A stretch of 64,000 nt of DNA from Canna indica (Eukaryota; Streptophyta; Magnoliopsida; Zingiberales; Cannaceae): contig CP136893.1 in assembly GCA_034359265.1 (NCBI GenBank), forward strand, positions 26,916,001 through 26,980,000, read 5' to 3'. Positions 36,501 through 48,753 of this stretch are shown here, piece after piece (positions within the stretch are counted from its first letter, which is position 1; the number at the start of each line of letters is the position of its first letter). A program made the translations under genes and the position numbers. The notes beneath the pieces are model-generated. The model did no database searches. It was not told the DNA's origin and was given only the letters and a program-made list of their open reading frames with translations.

Positions 36501-37243
36501 GCAATTAATTAACAATATATTTTTTTGAAAAATTAATTAACAATATTAGTTAGCATGTTTATCCAATGATAATAATATTGTTGGTGATTCATTGAACTAC
36601 AGAAAATATAATTAATAATATTAACAATTAATGCAAAAAAAATGGGTAAATCAACACACAAGTCAAGCACTTATACTTCTAAAACCAAACAATATAATTA
36701 AACACACGTAAGAAAAAAAAACTAATCCTTACGTCGAAGGAAAATAGTTTGATTTGTCAAATGCTAAAACACAATATATTTAATTTTTATTATGGATATG
36801 AAAATTAGACAAGTCGCTTCGGTGAATATAAAGCATAAATCAGAATTGCATTAGGCGCCAAATTAATTTTTTTTGAAACAATATAATTTGAATGTGTAAC
36901 ATTTAGTTGCTTTTGTGATGTTGTAGATAGGTAAACTCTTCGTGGCTTCTCATTTTTGTTTTCTGTATTTGTTAATCTTTCTTTGAGAATTATATTATAT
37001 AAATTTAAAGATCTTGTTTAACCAATAAATTAAATATTTGCTAGTATTATGTATCATCATTCTACCTTACTTCAAGAAGAAAATTCTCAAGTGTTTCTAA
37101 GCAAAATTCATCCAAGAAAAATGCTTATGTGGAAAATGCTTCTCATTCTATGTCTCTCTGCCTCCACTCATCGTATATTTATATTTATTGTGCTAAGTTA
37201 TCCCTTAGGAGAGTTCATTCAGTGCTAGGTTCAACGGTGCTTA
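36501..37243. other. Unassigned AT-rich DNA
   Basis: No coding motif, inverted repeat or LTR end recognised. It may be part of the Harbinger element whose transposase starts at 37,244. Confidence 0.4.
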
Positions 37244-39790
37244 TTAAATCAATAGGCTATTCTCCAATTGGCAGTTCATCTCCAATAGTGTTGTAGACTC
37301 CAATGGATCAACCTCCATTTTCATTCGTATGAAATTATGAAGAATACAACATGTAATGATGATACAACATTGAATCTTCATTGGATAAAAAGAGGGCGAC
37401 CGAACAATGACCGATCTTTTCTTCAAAAGACCAAAACACCTCTCTATAACATTTCTTGCTCGGGCATGCCTCTAGTTAAACATTTCTTCCTAATTTTGTA
37501 GTTGCACGTCGACCAATGGCCCATTCCTGAAGATGGTATCATCTACCTCTATGAATTTATTTAACCCTAACCTCCTCTCTAATCCCTCTCTCTCAATTAC
37601 TATAGTGGCGGAGGAGGTGAGACGTGCGGCAACGGCGACTGTGAAGACTCCGGTGAATACCAGAGTATGGAGGACTATTTACGTAGGAGCCTTATCTTCT
37701 TCCCTTGTTCTTATTTCGTCGATTTCCCCGTGCATTCATTCATCAGCAACAGCAGTAGGATCGGAAGGATTGGAGAGGGAAGAGTCGACGGAGCCGGTCG
37801 AAAGGTGGTGGTGGTTGTGTCGTTGCTTGTTGCGCCGGTCGTGCGGCCTCGATGGCGGCTAGGCTGCAACAGCCATGCTGCTGCCCGTGGTATGGCAGCA
37901 ACAGCGGCTGCTACCCCAGGCTGTCCTGGTGAAGGGACGGTGTTCCACTGCCGCCGGAGGCCGGTGGGGAGGTCGGAGGGGGGGCCGACGAGTGGTCACC
38001 GACGGTCGGGAGGGCCTACCAGCGTGGATCCGAGATAGTAGAGGCGACGGTGTCGGGGCGTCGGGCTGGGAAGAGAAGTGACAAGAGGTTTTATTTGATT
38101 TTATAAATTAGATAATTAAATATGTGAGTTGTATCGCATGAAATAGATTGGTATTTGTAGATTATTGGGGTATTTTTAGAGTTGATCGTAGGATCATCGG
38201 ATCGAGTCGAGGTCAATACCAAAGTTATAGGTTTTCACGTTCTAAACGTGATGGTGGTGTCAGATTTTTTATTGGAGGTCGTCTGGTAAGTATTTCCTAT
38301 TTTTTTAGTATTATTTGGTAGTTAAATATGATTAATTCAGTTTGATAAATAATCAGATAACATAGAATAGTTGTATTCTATTTTAGTTAGTGGTTTAGAG
38401 TATAGATAGTTGTGTTGAGTGTGAGTTGACTCATGTTGTAGTCGATGAATGTTGAATTGGTAAATTGATGATTTTACCCCTTGCCTCTATTTGCTTGATT
38501 TATTTCTGAAATCTGTTGATATCCTGTTGCATTATTTTGTTGGACATGTCATGTCGATAATTGCATGAGTTTAATTTAGTTGTTATTTATTGATGGTTAT
38601 TTGAGCATGATATTATGCTAGGCATAGTGCACATTGTAGTATTAGCGTTGTCATAAGTTGTATTTGCTAGCATGAATTATTTTGGTTGCATCTTCAGTTG
38701 ATAGTCTGTTGTAGCATTTATTATTGTTAGCATCGTAGATCAGTTATGATTTATCATGTGGTGAGATCTTGTTGTCATATTGCATTATTGATCTTTTATT
38801 GGGCGGAGGCCCTGGACACTATTGATTTATTGCCCGAGTTGTGTGGACAAGTGACATCGGTGATCACCTATTATCACACGGGTGTGTGTGCAACGTCAAG
38901 GTGTTAGATATCAACGGACTACCTTTTTGGATAGTTGCATCTCCTGCTGGAGCGGGCTTGAGGTATCACTCTCGAAGGTGCGAGAGTGCAAGAGAAACCC
39001 AATACCCACTACGCTCTTGATTGGTATGAGTTGCATTAGATGATAGTCGAATATGTGTCTTGTTGTTGTTGACATGTTGCATTATATTGCAGAGTCGTAT
39101 ATTATTGCATTTGGCAATATCATCGCATCATGATTATTTACCCTTCTTGTTGACATATTGATACTCATACTCAGCTTTCCGTTGACGTTATTTGTTGTTG
39201 CCTCAGATTTGCAGGTATGTCGGTAATTAAAGTTGGGTAGCTAGAGTCCTAGAGGAGGAGATGCATTTGCTGCTTGTTTCTCCTTATTTATCTTAGTTGA
39301 TTGTTGAACTGTAGGTTGATATCAATTGTTACATTACAGTCTTGGTTCAGAATCTTATAGTTGATTTAGTTGACATTTCTTTGTATATGCGTTGATGTGA
39401 GATGTTGGTTGGATTGTTGGTTATGCTTCTCCTAAGAGGTGTCCCTTATTTGGTGATGAATTTAGGCAGGGGCGTAACACCTAGCAATAGAATTATAAGA
39501 TTATTTAAAAAAATTAATATAGAAACTCAATATAGAGAACAATTATGAATGTGCATACCAACTAGGACATTTAATCCATTTGGCCTAGTAATTGCATCAC
39601 GCAACACCCTAGAATCCAAAGCTGATCTTTCCCAACTTGATAATACGCAGACAAACTTTAAATCTTGTGTACATACTCCTAATATGTTTATTGCAAGACT
39701 TCATTTTCTTCTAGTATCTAGGCCTATCAGGCTATCAGCTGCATATGGTGTCGTTGATACGTATATACCATATAATGCTCCTAAACATCC
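37244..39790 (-). pseudogene. PIF/Harbinger transposase split by a solo LTR
   Basis: DDE nuclease of PIF/Harbinger transposons. The upstream exon on the minus strand (39559-39790) reads CLGALYGIYV, then after one TGA SLAINILGVCTQDLKFVCVL and SALDSRVLRDAITRPNGLNV, then a GTATGC donor. The downstream part (37244 to about 37,545) reads YHLQEW and GRRATT, shifts frame, then EEMFN, a stop, RHARARNVIERCFGLLKKR, VRSPSFYPMK and CILHNFIRMKMEVDPLE. The first catalytic Asp (normally ALDG) is Tyr here. The two parts fit one gene interrupted by the LTR at 37,552. No N-terminal part was found. Confidence 0.85.
37552..39479 (+). mobile_element. Solo gypsy LTR (copy B)
   Basis: Same family and orientation as copy A. 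Ends GGCAGGGGCGTAACA. Its start is fixed to within a few bases because the Harbinger coding sequence runs up to about 37,547. No primer site or gypsy body follows. The base pairs after it are CCTAG; no clear match is found before it, so a small deletion probably accompanied it. Confidence 0.75.
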
Positions 39791-39944
39791 TACAAACAAG
39801 GTTTGACAATAATTAAAATGCATATGACAAAAAACTTGAGGGCACTCATTATATTAATGGAATATTAATTAACTTGAATCACTTTCATGTCTCGTCTATG
39901 CAATCCTGCGACGTTGGTTCTAGCTTTACAAAGAGAGAATAGAT

Positions 39945-41285
39945 TGTACCGATGTTAGGTACAATTCACACTTCACCAAAATTTTATTTGAATTATAGTA
40001 TGCTTAAAATGTTGCAATCCCTAGTTATGGGGTCTTTGCTTCGCCATTGGCTACGTGGTAGCGGTTAGCGTCAAGTAGAGGGGCTACAGGGTATTGGCTA
40101 GAGTGTGTGCCCAATCATTACAAACAACATCTAGAAGGGCTATGTAACATGGTTTATATGTATGAGTATTTATGATAACTTGTTTTTTAATATTATGTTC
40201 ATATCTGATGTAGTACTCTGATGTGTTAAACTTTGATTTGTATATCATGAATACTTTACTTGCTTACTATATTGATGTTGGTGACATATTATTTTTCCTG
40301 ATAGTGCTCAACTTTAGCCACCCATTGAGTTTGTAAACTTATGCCCTCTTATCTACGTGTGCAAGTTTAGGTTGAGGTACGTGGTGCTTGTCGGTGCAGT
40401 TGGCGACGTAAGCTCAACAAGGAGTTCCCCTAGTCGTAGTCCTTGATTGAGTTTGTTTAGTTTTGAGTCTTATTATTGCATGGTAGGGGTGAGCAAAATT
40501 TCCCGATTCATCGAAACCAATTTAACCGAACTGAATTAATTTCGGTTCGGTTTTCAATTAAAGAAATTTTGGATTTCAATTTTCGGTTCGGTTCAGTAAA
40601 TTAACCGACGGTTCGATTAAATTATCGAATTAACCGAATATATATATATATTTATATGTATATATGTGTATATATATATATATACATAATAACAATTATA
40701 TTAGATGTTGGTATTTGCCTTGGTGGTTAAGTGTGATGTTAAGTGTTTCACACACCTCAAGTTCGAATCTTGGTGTTGTGTAATATTATTTATTTTACAT
40801 TTGATTATATATAAAATACGTGTTAGTTAGAAATTAATTGATGATAAAATTTGCTAAGATGGTTAGGTATGTAAAAATTAAAGTTTGGTAGTTGCCAAAT
40901 GCCTAGGTTCGAGTTGCACATGTATTCAGAAAAAATTTGGTTTTTTTTTTAATCTTTTCGGTTAACCGAACCAAATTAACCGAATTTTTTCGGTTCGGTA
41001 AACGGTTAAAAAATTTCATTTGGTTCGGTTCGGTTAACCGAACCGATGTTCACCCCTATTGCATGGTAGTTTCCTTTGGAGGTCTCTTTATCTTTATTTG
41101 TTGGCTTGAGTTGTTGAAATACCTTGTCAGAGTATTATCGTGTCCTAATTGTTGAACCTTGTTGGGTATTTAATTTATGCATTTCATTGGTACTTACCTA
41201 TCGTATTATGTGGATTGTTGGCTAAGCTTCGGGGTATATGTGGTATTCTTGGCCGGTCACGTGACCCTATGTTTGGGACGTGACA
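39945..41285 (+). mobile_element. Possible solo gypsy LTR (copy C)
   Basis: The end GGGACGTGACA at 41285 is a standard gypsy LTR terminus. A start at TGTACCGATG (39945) would give flanks TAGAT and TAGAA, matching in four of five bases. A hAT MITE lies inside. The start is uncertain. Confidence 0.45.
40484..41058. mobile_element. 575-bp hAT MITE
   Basis: Ends TAGGGGTGAGC / GTTCACCCCTA and a perfect 8-bp duplication TTGCATGG (40476-40483, 41059-41066). Both arms are rich in CGGTTCGGTTAACCGAAC palindromes. The centre contains a TATA(TG) microsatellite and two stretches with a GTTCGAAT/GTTCGAGT box. Confidence 0.92.
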
Positions 41286-41290
41286 TAGAA

Positions 41291-41893
41291 AGTGTTAAAG
41301 AATTTATAAAGTAAAATTCATATATCATGACATTTTTCTTGATGCATGAAATAAGTTTTTGCGATAGTGTTATGAGTTTGCATCTAAGATGATAGTTTGG
41401 TGTACAAGATACTTATTTGCATAAGCTCAGTAAGTAGATGAGTTTCATATGGTATGCATAAATCATATTGCAACATTCATATTCTTCTTATCTTAACGTT
41501 TGATATATTAGCATAACCATATATACTCCGTCTTTCGTTGTTTTTTTTGTATTTCATTCATATTCACAAATAGGAGTTAGTAGCTATGGATGACTAATTA
41601 GTTAGAGTAGAAAATGTAGAAAATGTACGTTCTAATATTGTTTCCCTTTTCTAGTGTTTGATAGAATTATTTGCTCTTGCCAATTGTCACTAATGACGAG
41701 ACATATGAACTTCATGTAGTATGACTATATTTGTTATTTAATTTCTTTAATTCGAATTAGTGTTTATCATCGCTCATCATCTATTTCTCATTTGAACCTG
41801 TCCTTACTATTAGTGTATGTATTGTTGTTGTCATTATTTCACACTCTCCTATATGATATCTGCCTCGATAGTTAGGAGGGGCGTAACAAGTGT
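41291..41893 (+). mobile_element. LTR-end fragment (copy D)
   Basis: TTAGGAGGGGCGTAACA at 41888 is a gypsy LTR terminus, with no primer site behind it. AGTGT occurs at 41291-41295 and 41889-41893, which would bound a roughly 590-bp LTR, but the left edge does not begin with TG. Treated as a fragment. Confidence 0.35.
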
Positions 41894-42902
41894 ATAACAT
41901 AAAATATTTGAAATGAAGCTATGACCTGAGAGGCATGCAATCTCATTGCCCTAATAGTAGGAGACTCTCTCGCATGTTGAGTATGTTGAGAATATTAAAT
42001 AGGAATAATGTAATAATGGAATAAATTAAATTGGTTTCCTTCTCGGTTGTTTCCTTTTTAGATTTATGTTACTAGATCATCATTTATTTGATCTTTTCAT
42101 TGAAGATATTTTTTTAGGTAGTCGTATTTGCCTATATAATAGATCAATGTAAGACGAGTCTTTCAATATATTATTCCTTATCACATGGTATCAGAGCTAT
42201 CCAATTCTAACGTAAGTTAGTTGTCATAAAAATTCTCCTCTTCGCGCCCTGCCACTGCACATTATTCCATAATGACCATGTCGGGTGACATCCATGAAGC
42301 CCTAATTTTTTTCTCATATTATCTTCTCTAATCCCTTCATCTTGTCTAATCCTATTATTGTGCACACATGAACAGTAACTACACAAAATCCGTCTCTTCT
42401 CAGCCACTTCCAAAATCTATTGTCATACTCTCTGTTTCATCACTTTGGAAAGTTTGATACCGCAACAACATAAATATTTGTTACTGTCCAACCATGTTAC
42501 TGTAGAAACATTGACGTTGCTAGATCTAGATTGTTCTCACTTTTTTTCCCTCAAGAGGTGATGCAATAGGGGTTGCCACCTCATTGTTCGAAACCCATTA
42601 GATCTCTCTCTTTGCTACTGCGATCAAACATTAGCAATAACATATCTAGCTTTCCCTTCCTCCTCTTTGTAGTCATCTATTGCCAATTTTTGCATATAAC
42701 AAAATTAACCCTACACAACTTTGGAACAATTTGATTTAGTCGTCATCATCGTCATCCTTCCATCCTGTTTTTTTTTCAATCTAGTCTCTAGCATTTCAGG
42801 CACCTTTTATTGCTGCCTACTTCCACACTGCATCCCGTCTTATAGTTGGTTATTCTCAATCATGCAAGCATCTAGAATATACTAGGAGACGCTCTTACAT
42901 TA

Positions 42903-43285
42903 TGTTCGGATTGAGAATTTTTAAGGGATTTGAAGAGATTCAAAACATTATGTTTAAATAACTTTTTTAAAGGAGTTTTGGAGAGATTTCAAACCCCTCA
43001 TAGAATCCATTTTCAAAATCTTCCATTTTAGGAGATTTTGGAGGGGTTGAAAGGGTTAATGAAATAAAAAAAAATTATAAAAATATTCCTAAAATAAAAA
43101 ATATATTATTATAAATGAGGGCATAGTTGTCTACCAAATTCCTCCAAACCTATTATGAAGTCTAATCAAATAAATTTTTTTAAATCTTTCAAAAACCTTC
43201 AAATCTCTTCCCCTCCAAAATTCTTCAAACCCCTCAAAGCTCCTCCCCCTCCAAATCTCTTACTCAAAGTTATCCAAACATCGCA
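42903..43285. mobile_element. Possible MITE in the copia interior
   Basis: Left GTTCGGAT... and right ATCCAAACATCG ends are loosely inverse. The arms share GGAGGGGTTGAAGG/CCTCCCCCTCC-like purine-rich stretches in opposite orientation. Ends are approximate. Confidence 0.45.
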
Positions 43286-43586
43286 TATTCATCTCTATTG
43301 TCATAGAATATTCAAATATATTTTGTTTGTTGGTGGTTTATCTTTTTGAATTTTATCTATATTACAAACAAAAGCGGTATGATCTATAATAATTGGCTTG
43401 AGTTTAAGGGAGGATGTTGAGAATATTAAGAATAATGTAACAAGAGAGTCAATTAAATCAATTTCCTAGGTGATTTCCTTATAGGGTTATGTTATTAATT
43501 CTTATTTATTTGGCATTTTTTATTGAGATATTTCCTTTGATTCATCATTATTTGCCTATATAATAGGTCAATATATTTGCTACTTA

Positions 43587-44027
43587 AGGTCTTGTTTGGA
43601 TGAGGTGAAGCGTGGTTTAATAATATATGATATGGTATGGTATTATATGGTATGGTACTTTAAAAATTATTATTTTGTTTGGAAGGATTGTATGATATGG
43701 TATGGTTAAATGACAATAACTATGGAGGAGAACGACGTCTTGACTAAGCCGATCAAGAATGATAAATAAAAGTCTAATCTAATATGGGTATATAAATGGC
43801 ATAAGAGGAATTATAAATTTTGATTGATGATATTTTAGAAATAAAATTTTATAAAATCATGAGAAACCACCAAATCCATGGTTTGAAAACTTGGCCAAAA
43901 TTTATGATTTTCAAACCATGAGATTACCATACCATACCATGGCCACTTATTAGAAATATTCCCAAACATAAAATTAAATCATACCATATCATGATAAATC
44001 ATACTCTATCATGAAACAAACAAGGCC
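43587..44027. mobile_element. 441-bp Tourist-like MITE (copy 1)
   Basis: Ends GGTCTTGTTTGG / CAAACAAGGCC, TAA on both sides (43584-43586, 44028-44030), the PIF/Harbinger target. It sits in the 3' LTR of the short copia element. A second copy lies at 51437. Confidence 0.88.
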
Positions 44028-44279
44028 TAAGATGAATCCATCAATGCATTATTCCTTTGCACGGAGTGAGTAATCCTTGTCGTGCCTACTTTCAAGGTAT
44101 ATCCGATGCTAATTCCCAAATCCATCAATAGCATGGTAAGATGTAGTTCTAATTAACCTTAAACTCGACGTATTGTCCAAATATCTTTATATAATAAAAA
44201 TAATAAAGTCCGGGTAAAAAATGATATATTTTTTTCCCAATCATTTTTTATACATGATATTTTTGTAAAATCATTTAAT

Positions 44280-45260
44280 AATTTAATAAGAAAAAGATAG
44301 TTTTTTCGCTCATTTTGGGACTATTTTCGCTTATTTCATGAATATTTCTGTAAAATCATTTCATGGACATTTCTGAAATATTCATTCATAAAATTTCTTT
44401 TTTAGATTGTTTTATGAATGATCTTTTTTTGTGATTTTTGAGGATTTTAGGATACGTTTTCAAAATCCTTTTTAATTTAGAATAAAATTTTCAAAACTCT
44501 AATATTATCGAGATTTTCGGGCAAAAAAGTTTTAATTTAGGATTCGAAATATTCAATACTCTAATAAAAGTAACAAAGTTTGTGTGCAAAAAGGATCGAA
44601 ATTTTTAAAATTCTAATAAAAGTAACAAATTATTAAGTATGTGTGTAAAAAGGAATGTAATTTCCCGCTTATTTTAGGGCCGTTTTTCGCTTATTTCATA
44701 AATATTTTTGTAAAATATTGTAACAAAAAATGAGATCCCGCTCATTTAAGGAAAAATGTGTAGTTTTCTCTCATTTAATGAATTTTTTTTATGATTAGTA
44801 CACATAATTTAATAATTTTAAATTACTTTTTGATAAAAATAAATTATTATATTATTCTCATTAATTATTTTTGAATAATTTTTTTTCATATTAAAGTAAA
44901 AAATATATAATTTTATTAAACTGAAATTTTAAAAATGATTTTTAATTTAAAATATGAAATTTTTAAAAAATAATATTTTTGAGATTTTCGGGCCATATTT
45001 TTTTAAACTCCTAAAATCTATTTGTATTATAAAAAATATATTTCATATTTTTTTCAAAATTTTATTATTTTTTTCGAAAAAAATTTGTAATGTGTTACAC
45101 ACTTTTGTGCAAAATGGAACATCTTTTCCCACTTATTTTAGAGGTTATTTCCTGCTCATTTCATGAATATTTTTGTAAAAAAATTTAACAAACAAATGTG
45201 AGATCCCGCCCATTTAGGATATGTTTGTGTAGTTTTTCTGCTCATTTAATACTTTTAAAA
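44280..45260. repeat. Diverged long tandem repeat, very AT-rich
   Basis: A block containing CGCTTATTTCATGAATATTT, GTAAAA and GAGATCCCGCTCATTTA recurs near 44,305, 44,665 and 45,126, so the unit is several hundred bp. Identity is low. Similar T-rich phrases continue to about 45,780 without order. No gene is seen from 44,064 to 46,030. Confidence 0.6.
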
Positions 45261-46029
45261 AATAATTTATTCTTGGCAAATCAAGTTCTAACTTGATTAG
45301 TACAGATAATTTAATAATTTTAAATTATTATTTTTTAGTAAAAAAAACCATTATATTATTTTGACTAATTATTTTCGCATAAAATTTCTCTTTTTCTTAT
45401 GAAAATAAAAATATAATTTTATTTAAACTAAATTTCTATTTTTTTCTTAAATTAAAAACTACTTTTAAAACATATCTTAAGATCCCAAAAAATCACAAAA
45501 ATTCTTTTTTTGGTTTTTTGCTAATGATTTTTTTTGTGATTTTTTGGACATTTTATGATACGTTTTCAAATTTGTTTTTAATTTAGTATTTAAAATCTTG
45601 AAAAAATCTTAAAATACATCTTAAAATCCTTCAAAAATTATAAAATTTCTTTTTTGAATTTTGTTATGAATGAATTTTTTTATACTTTTAATAGATTTTA
45701 GGATATATTTTCAAGATATCTTTAATTTAGAATTAGAAATTTTCAAAATCCTAATTTAATGAAATTTTTTAGTCAATTTTTCTTATATGTGAACGTGCTA
45801 CGTTAACTTATAAGTTTGAATAGGTAAGTGGCTCAATTTATTATAAGGACAATCGGTAGGTTTATCTACATTAACATATAACGATGTAATACCCATTTAA
45901 TCAAATTTTAAATTTTAAATTTATTTACAATTAGATTTTTTAGAAATTTTAGCAAAAATAGAATTAATTTAATTGGATAAATCAATTTAATATTTTTTTT
46001 TGCCAAGAAAAAAAAAGAAATGTTATTCA

Positions 46030-46350
46030 ACTACTCAATCATCATTCTTGAACAATTTTGAGGACTTTTAGTAGGCCAGTGATCCTCCCAACTGAATGAA
46101 CTATTACATTGTATAACATATTTTACTATCCAATTTGTCATTTTGTTCCCTCCATGTCAAATGTGTTGAAACTTTAAATTCATGTTCCAGGCTTTACCCG
46201 ATTCAGCAAGAGTCACGATATCACGTATTTGATTTCTCACCTGCCAAAAAACATCCATATTTTCTACACACATCAATAACAAATTTTGTATCAGACTTAA
46301 TAATAACTTTTTCAAACTTCCTACTAATAGAAAACATCCATAGTTCACGT
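46030..46350 (-). pseudogene. LINE RNase H scrap (RVT_3 type)
   Basis: Two minus-strand frames read KFEKVIIKSDTKFVIDVCRK, then WQVRNQIRDIVTLAESGKAW, LKFQHI and GNKMTNWIVKY. This is the order of the plant LINE-type RNase H domain, where HxREGNxxADWxA ends the fold. A frameshift separates them. Nothing else of the LINE is visible. Confidence 0.65.
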
Positions 46351-46895
46351 TGACAAAAATCAATTTGATATAATTAATTACCTATATAGGTTAATAAATT
46401 TTAATAAGTAAATTAATTTGATGTCAATGTGAACTTGTATGGCAGACAAATTTAATTAAATGTCAATTATATTTTTATGTAAATATAAATTAAATTTGAA
46501 TTATTCTTATTAAAATCATATTTCTTACGCTCCAATCACATTCTTTTCTATACCAACAGGAATTTATATTAAAATCACATTCCTCTACAATCACATTGGA
46601 AAAATCATATGTGACTAAGAGCGCGAGGTAGACACAAGAAGTTGACAGGATGCCCTATCTGCAATCCCAGGTAATTATGCATTTAGTTTTCATAGTGTAA
46701 GATATTTTTTCTTATTTTTTGTTAAAATAATTGTTTGTTTTTGCGTAACAAATTTTTTTGCATGCTGTCAAACCACAAGAATCATGGAACATCCTCTATA
46801 CGATATACCTCAACCAGCACTCGCGACATGACAAAACAACTATTAATGCATACAAGATATTTTACTCAAGTTTTTACTCGTGGAATACCCACTCC

Positions 46896-48429
46896 TGTTG
46901 ATGAAATGACCTACACTATAGGGGAGTGAATAGTGTGTTTACTAAACTTAAGGCTAAATTCGGTTTTAATCATTTCTTAAACTACTTAGGCAAATTATCA
47001 ATTCAAGACTAAATGCGGAAGAAAGTAAATATGATAATTAAGCAAATACAATTAGAATCAATGCAAACACTTGATTTATAGTGGTTTGGCTCCAATGCCT
47101 ACTCCACTATCTAAGTACTCCGCTTAGGATTTTCAAGCTAGTTTTACTAGATTAATTTATTTCCTTACAATGAGAAATTTACACTGGAGAATATCTGCTA
47201 TCAACTCGAAGGCACTTCCACACCCAAAAAGTCTTCACCTTCCTACCGAGAGCACTCTCCCACCTCAAACCCTAAGGACAACACAACTAATCCTAGTAAA
47301 CTAATCACACCGGTGGATTTAGCCCTCTACACCAAGGCAACCACCAAACTCAAGATCTACATACTAGATCTTTACACACTTGACATACAATCAAATAAAT
47401 ACTAAAAATACAAGCAAATGAGAGTGATTAATAAATAATACAAACTTAGCTCTCAACCAAGAAGTCCTAACTCCTCTTGATGCCTTGATGATGAAACAAT
47501 TAAAGGTTGAAGGCAAGATCAAGAGTTTTTGTCTCTAAGCTAGGGTTTACACAAAGGATAGCTCAAATCAAGCTCAATGGAGATAAAAAATATGTCTCAA
47601 AGAGTGTTAGAGGCTTTAAGGAAAGCAGATGTGGTGTTTTTATAGAGAAAACGCCAAGCAAGAATAAAGATCAACAGATAGAAATGACTATTTTTTTGTC
47701 TGTTGCGGTTGCCGATCGATCAGTTGATCGACTGAACCATCATCCGGACCATCGATCGAAACTGCACTGAGGGTAGTTTCAGCATGGTCTAGTCTCTCTA
47801 AGTCTTATATAATATTTCTTAACTTTAAGTAAAAAACTTTAAAACATAAATGTTATTTGGATTACCCTCATTTGAATTCAATAAAAATATCTAAAAAATT
47901 AAAATCTTGAAGAATCAAAATCTAACTTTTGGGGTATGGTACAAATTTCTGAAAATCGAAAATTTTATAATCTCTCGGGTCAAATATGAATCAGTTAAAG
48001 ACTTCCAAAAATTTCTTTAAAATATGTCATTAACTTGTTTTTACCTAAGGAATAATTATCAGGACTTTGGGTGCCAAGAAAATATCTAGGTTATATAGTC
48101 CTCCAATGAGCTCCCTAAGGCTTAGTGAATTTCAGGACCATTTTCTCATTTTCCGAGTTTTTATGTTTTGGGGTTCGGGTTTTGGTTTATGGGTTCTTAT
48201 GCATCAAATAGAGGATATATTTACAACATATGCTAAATACCCTAAATCTAAACTCTATCTTTTCGAAGAATCCCGAGCGTCAACGAGCGTCCTTACCGAT
48301 TTCTCTAATTTCTCTGATTTCTCCGATCGGGGACGTTGTGCGCTAATCAAGTTAGAACCTGAAAATATTTCTCCATGAAAATATTAATTTTATATTTATT
48401 ATCATCAAAATCAAAATTAATTCCAATCA
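46896..48429 (-). mobile_element. Sirevirus-like solo LTR
   Basis: 1534 bp, TGTTGATG...CCAATCA on the plus strand. It is collinear with the LTR at 12128-14729 and lacks both of that copy's MITEs. A short GATCGATCAGTTGATCGACTG block lies at 47,715. No target duplication was found. Confidence 0.72.
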
Positions 48430-48753
48430 TAGGACCATAGTCTTAATCAGGTGTATGCTTCTTTGACAATGTCTTCAACAAGTAGGCACTTAAATTAACC
48501 TTCTTTATGTATCTACACACTTTCCTTTTTATTTTTTATTTACCATTAAGCTGATAGTTCTTAGGAATTTTTGTCTTAAAGCTGTGTTATATTATCATGC
48601 ATGGATCATCATTTCAAACATGTTTTGACTACTATGTTGTAACATATTTTTATTGTATATGGACATTCTTTTAGGTTCTTTGATTCTGAGGTCATCTTGC
48701 AGTGTAATTTAGGTTATCTGAATATTCTATTAAAATTATTGATGTTATGTATA

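Larger units (their letters stand above)
41984..44063 (+). mobile_element. Short-LTR non-autonomous copia element
   Basis: LTRs of about 202 bp begin TGTTGAGAATATTAA (41984-42185 and 43415-44063, the latter holding a MITE). The primer site TGGTATCAGAGC follows the first and AAGGGAGGA precedes the second. Flanks are GAGTA and GAGTG. The 1.2-kb interior has no gag or pol in any frame, so it depends on another element's enzymes (TRIM/LARD-like). Confidence 0.82.

Noticed and set aside
40690..40920. tRNA-derived SINE inside the hAT MITE
   Set aside because: GTTCGAAT-type boxes occur, but no convincing A box, tail or duplication was found.
41984..44063. GAGTA/CGGAG mismatch suggesting two unrelated LTRs
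   Set aside because: Aligning the LTR ends moves the 3' edge to 44063, giving GAGTA/GAGTG and equal LTR lengths.
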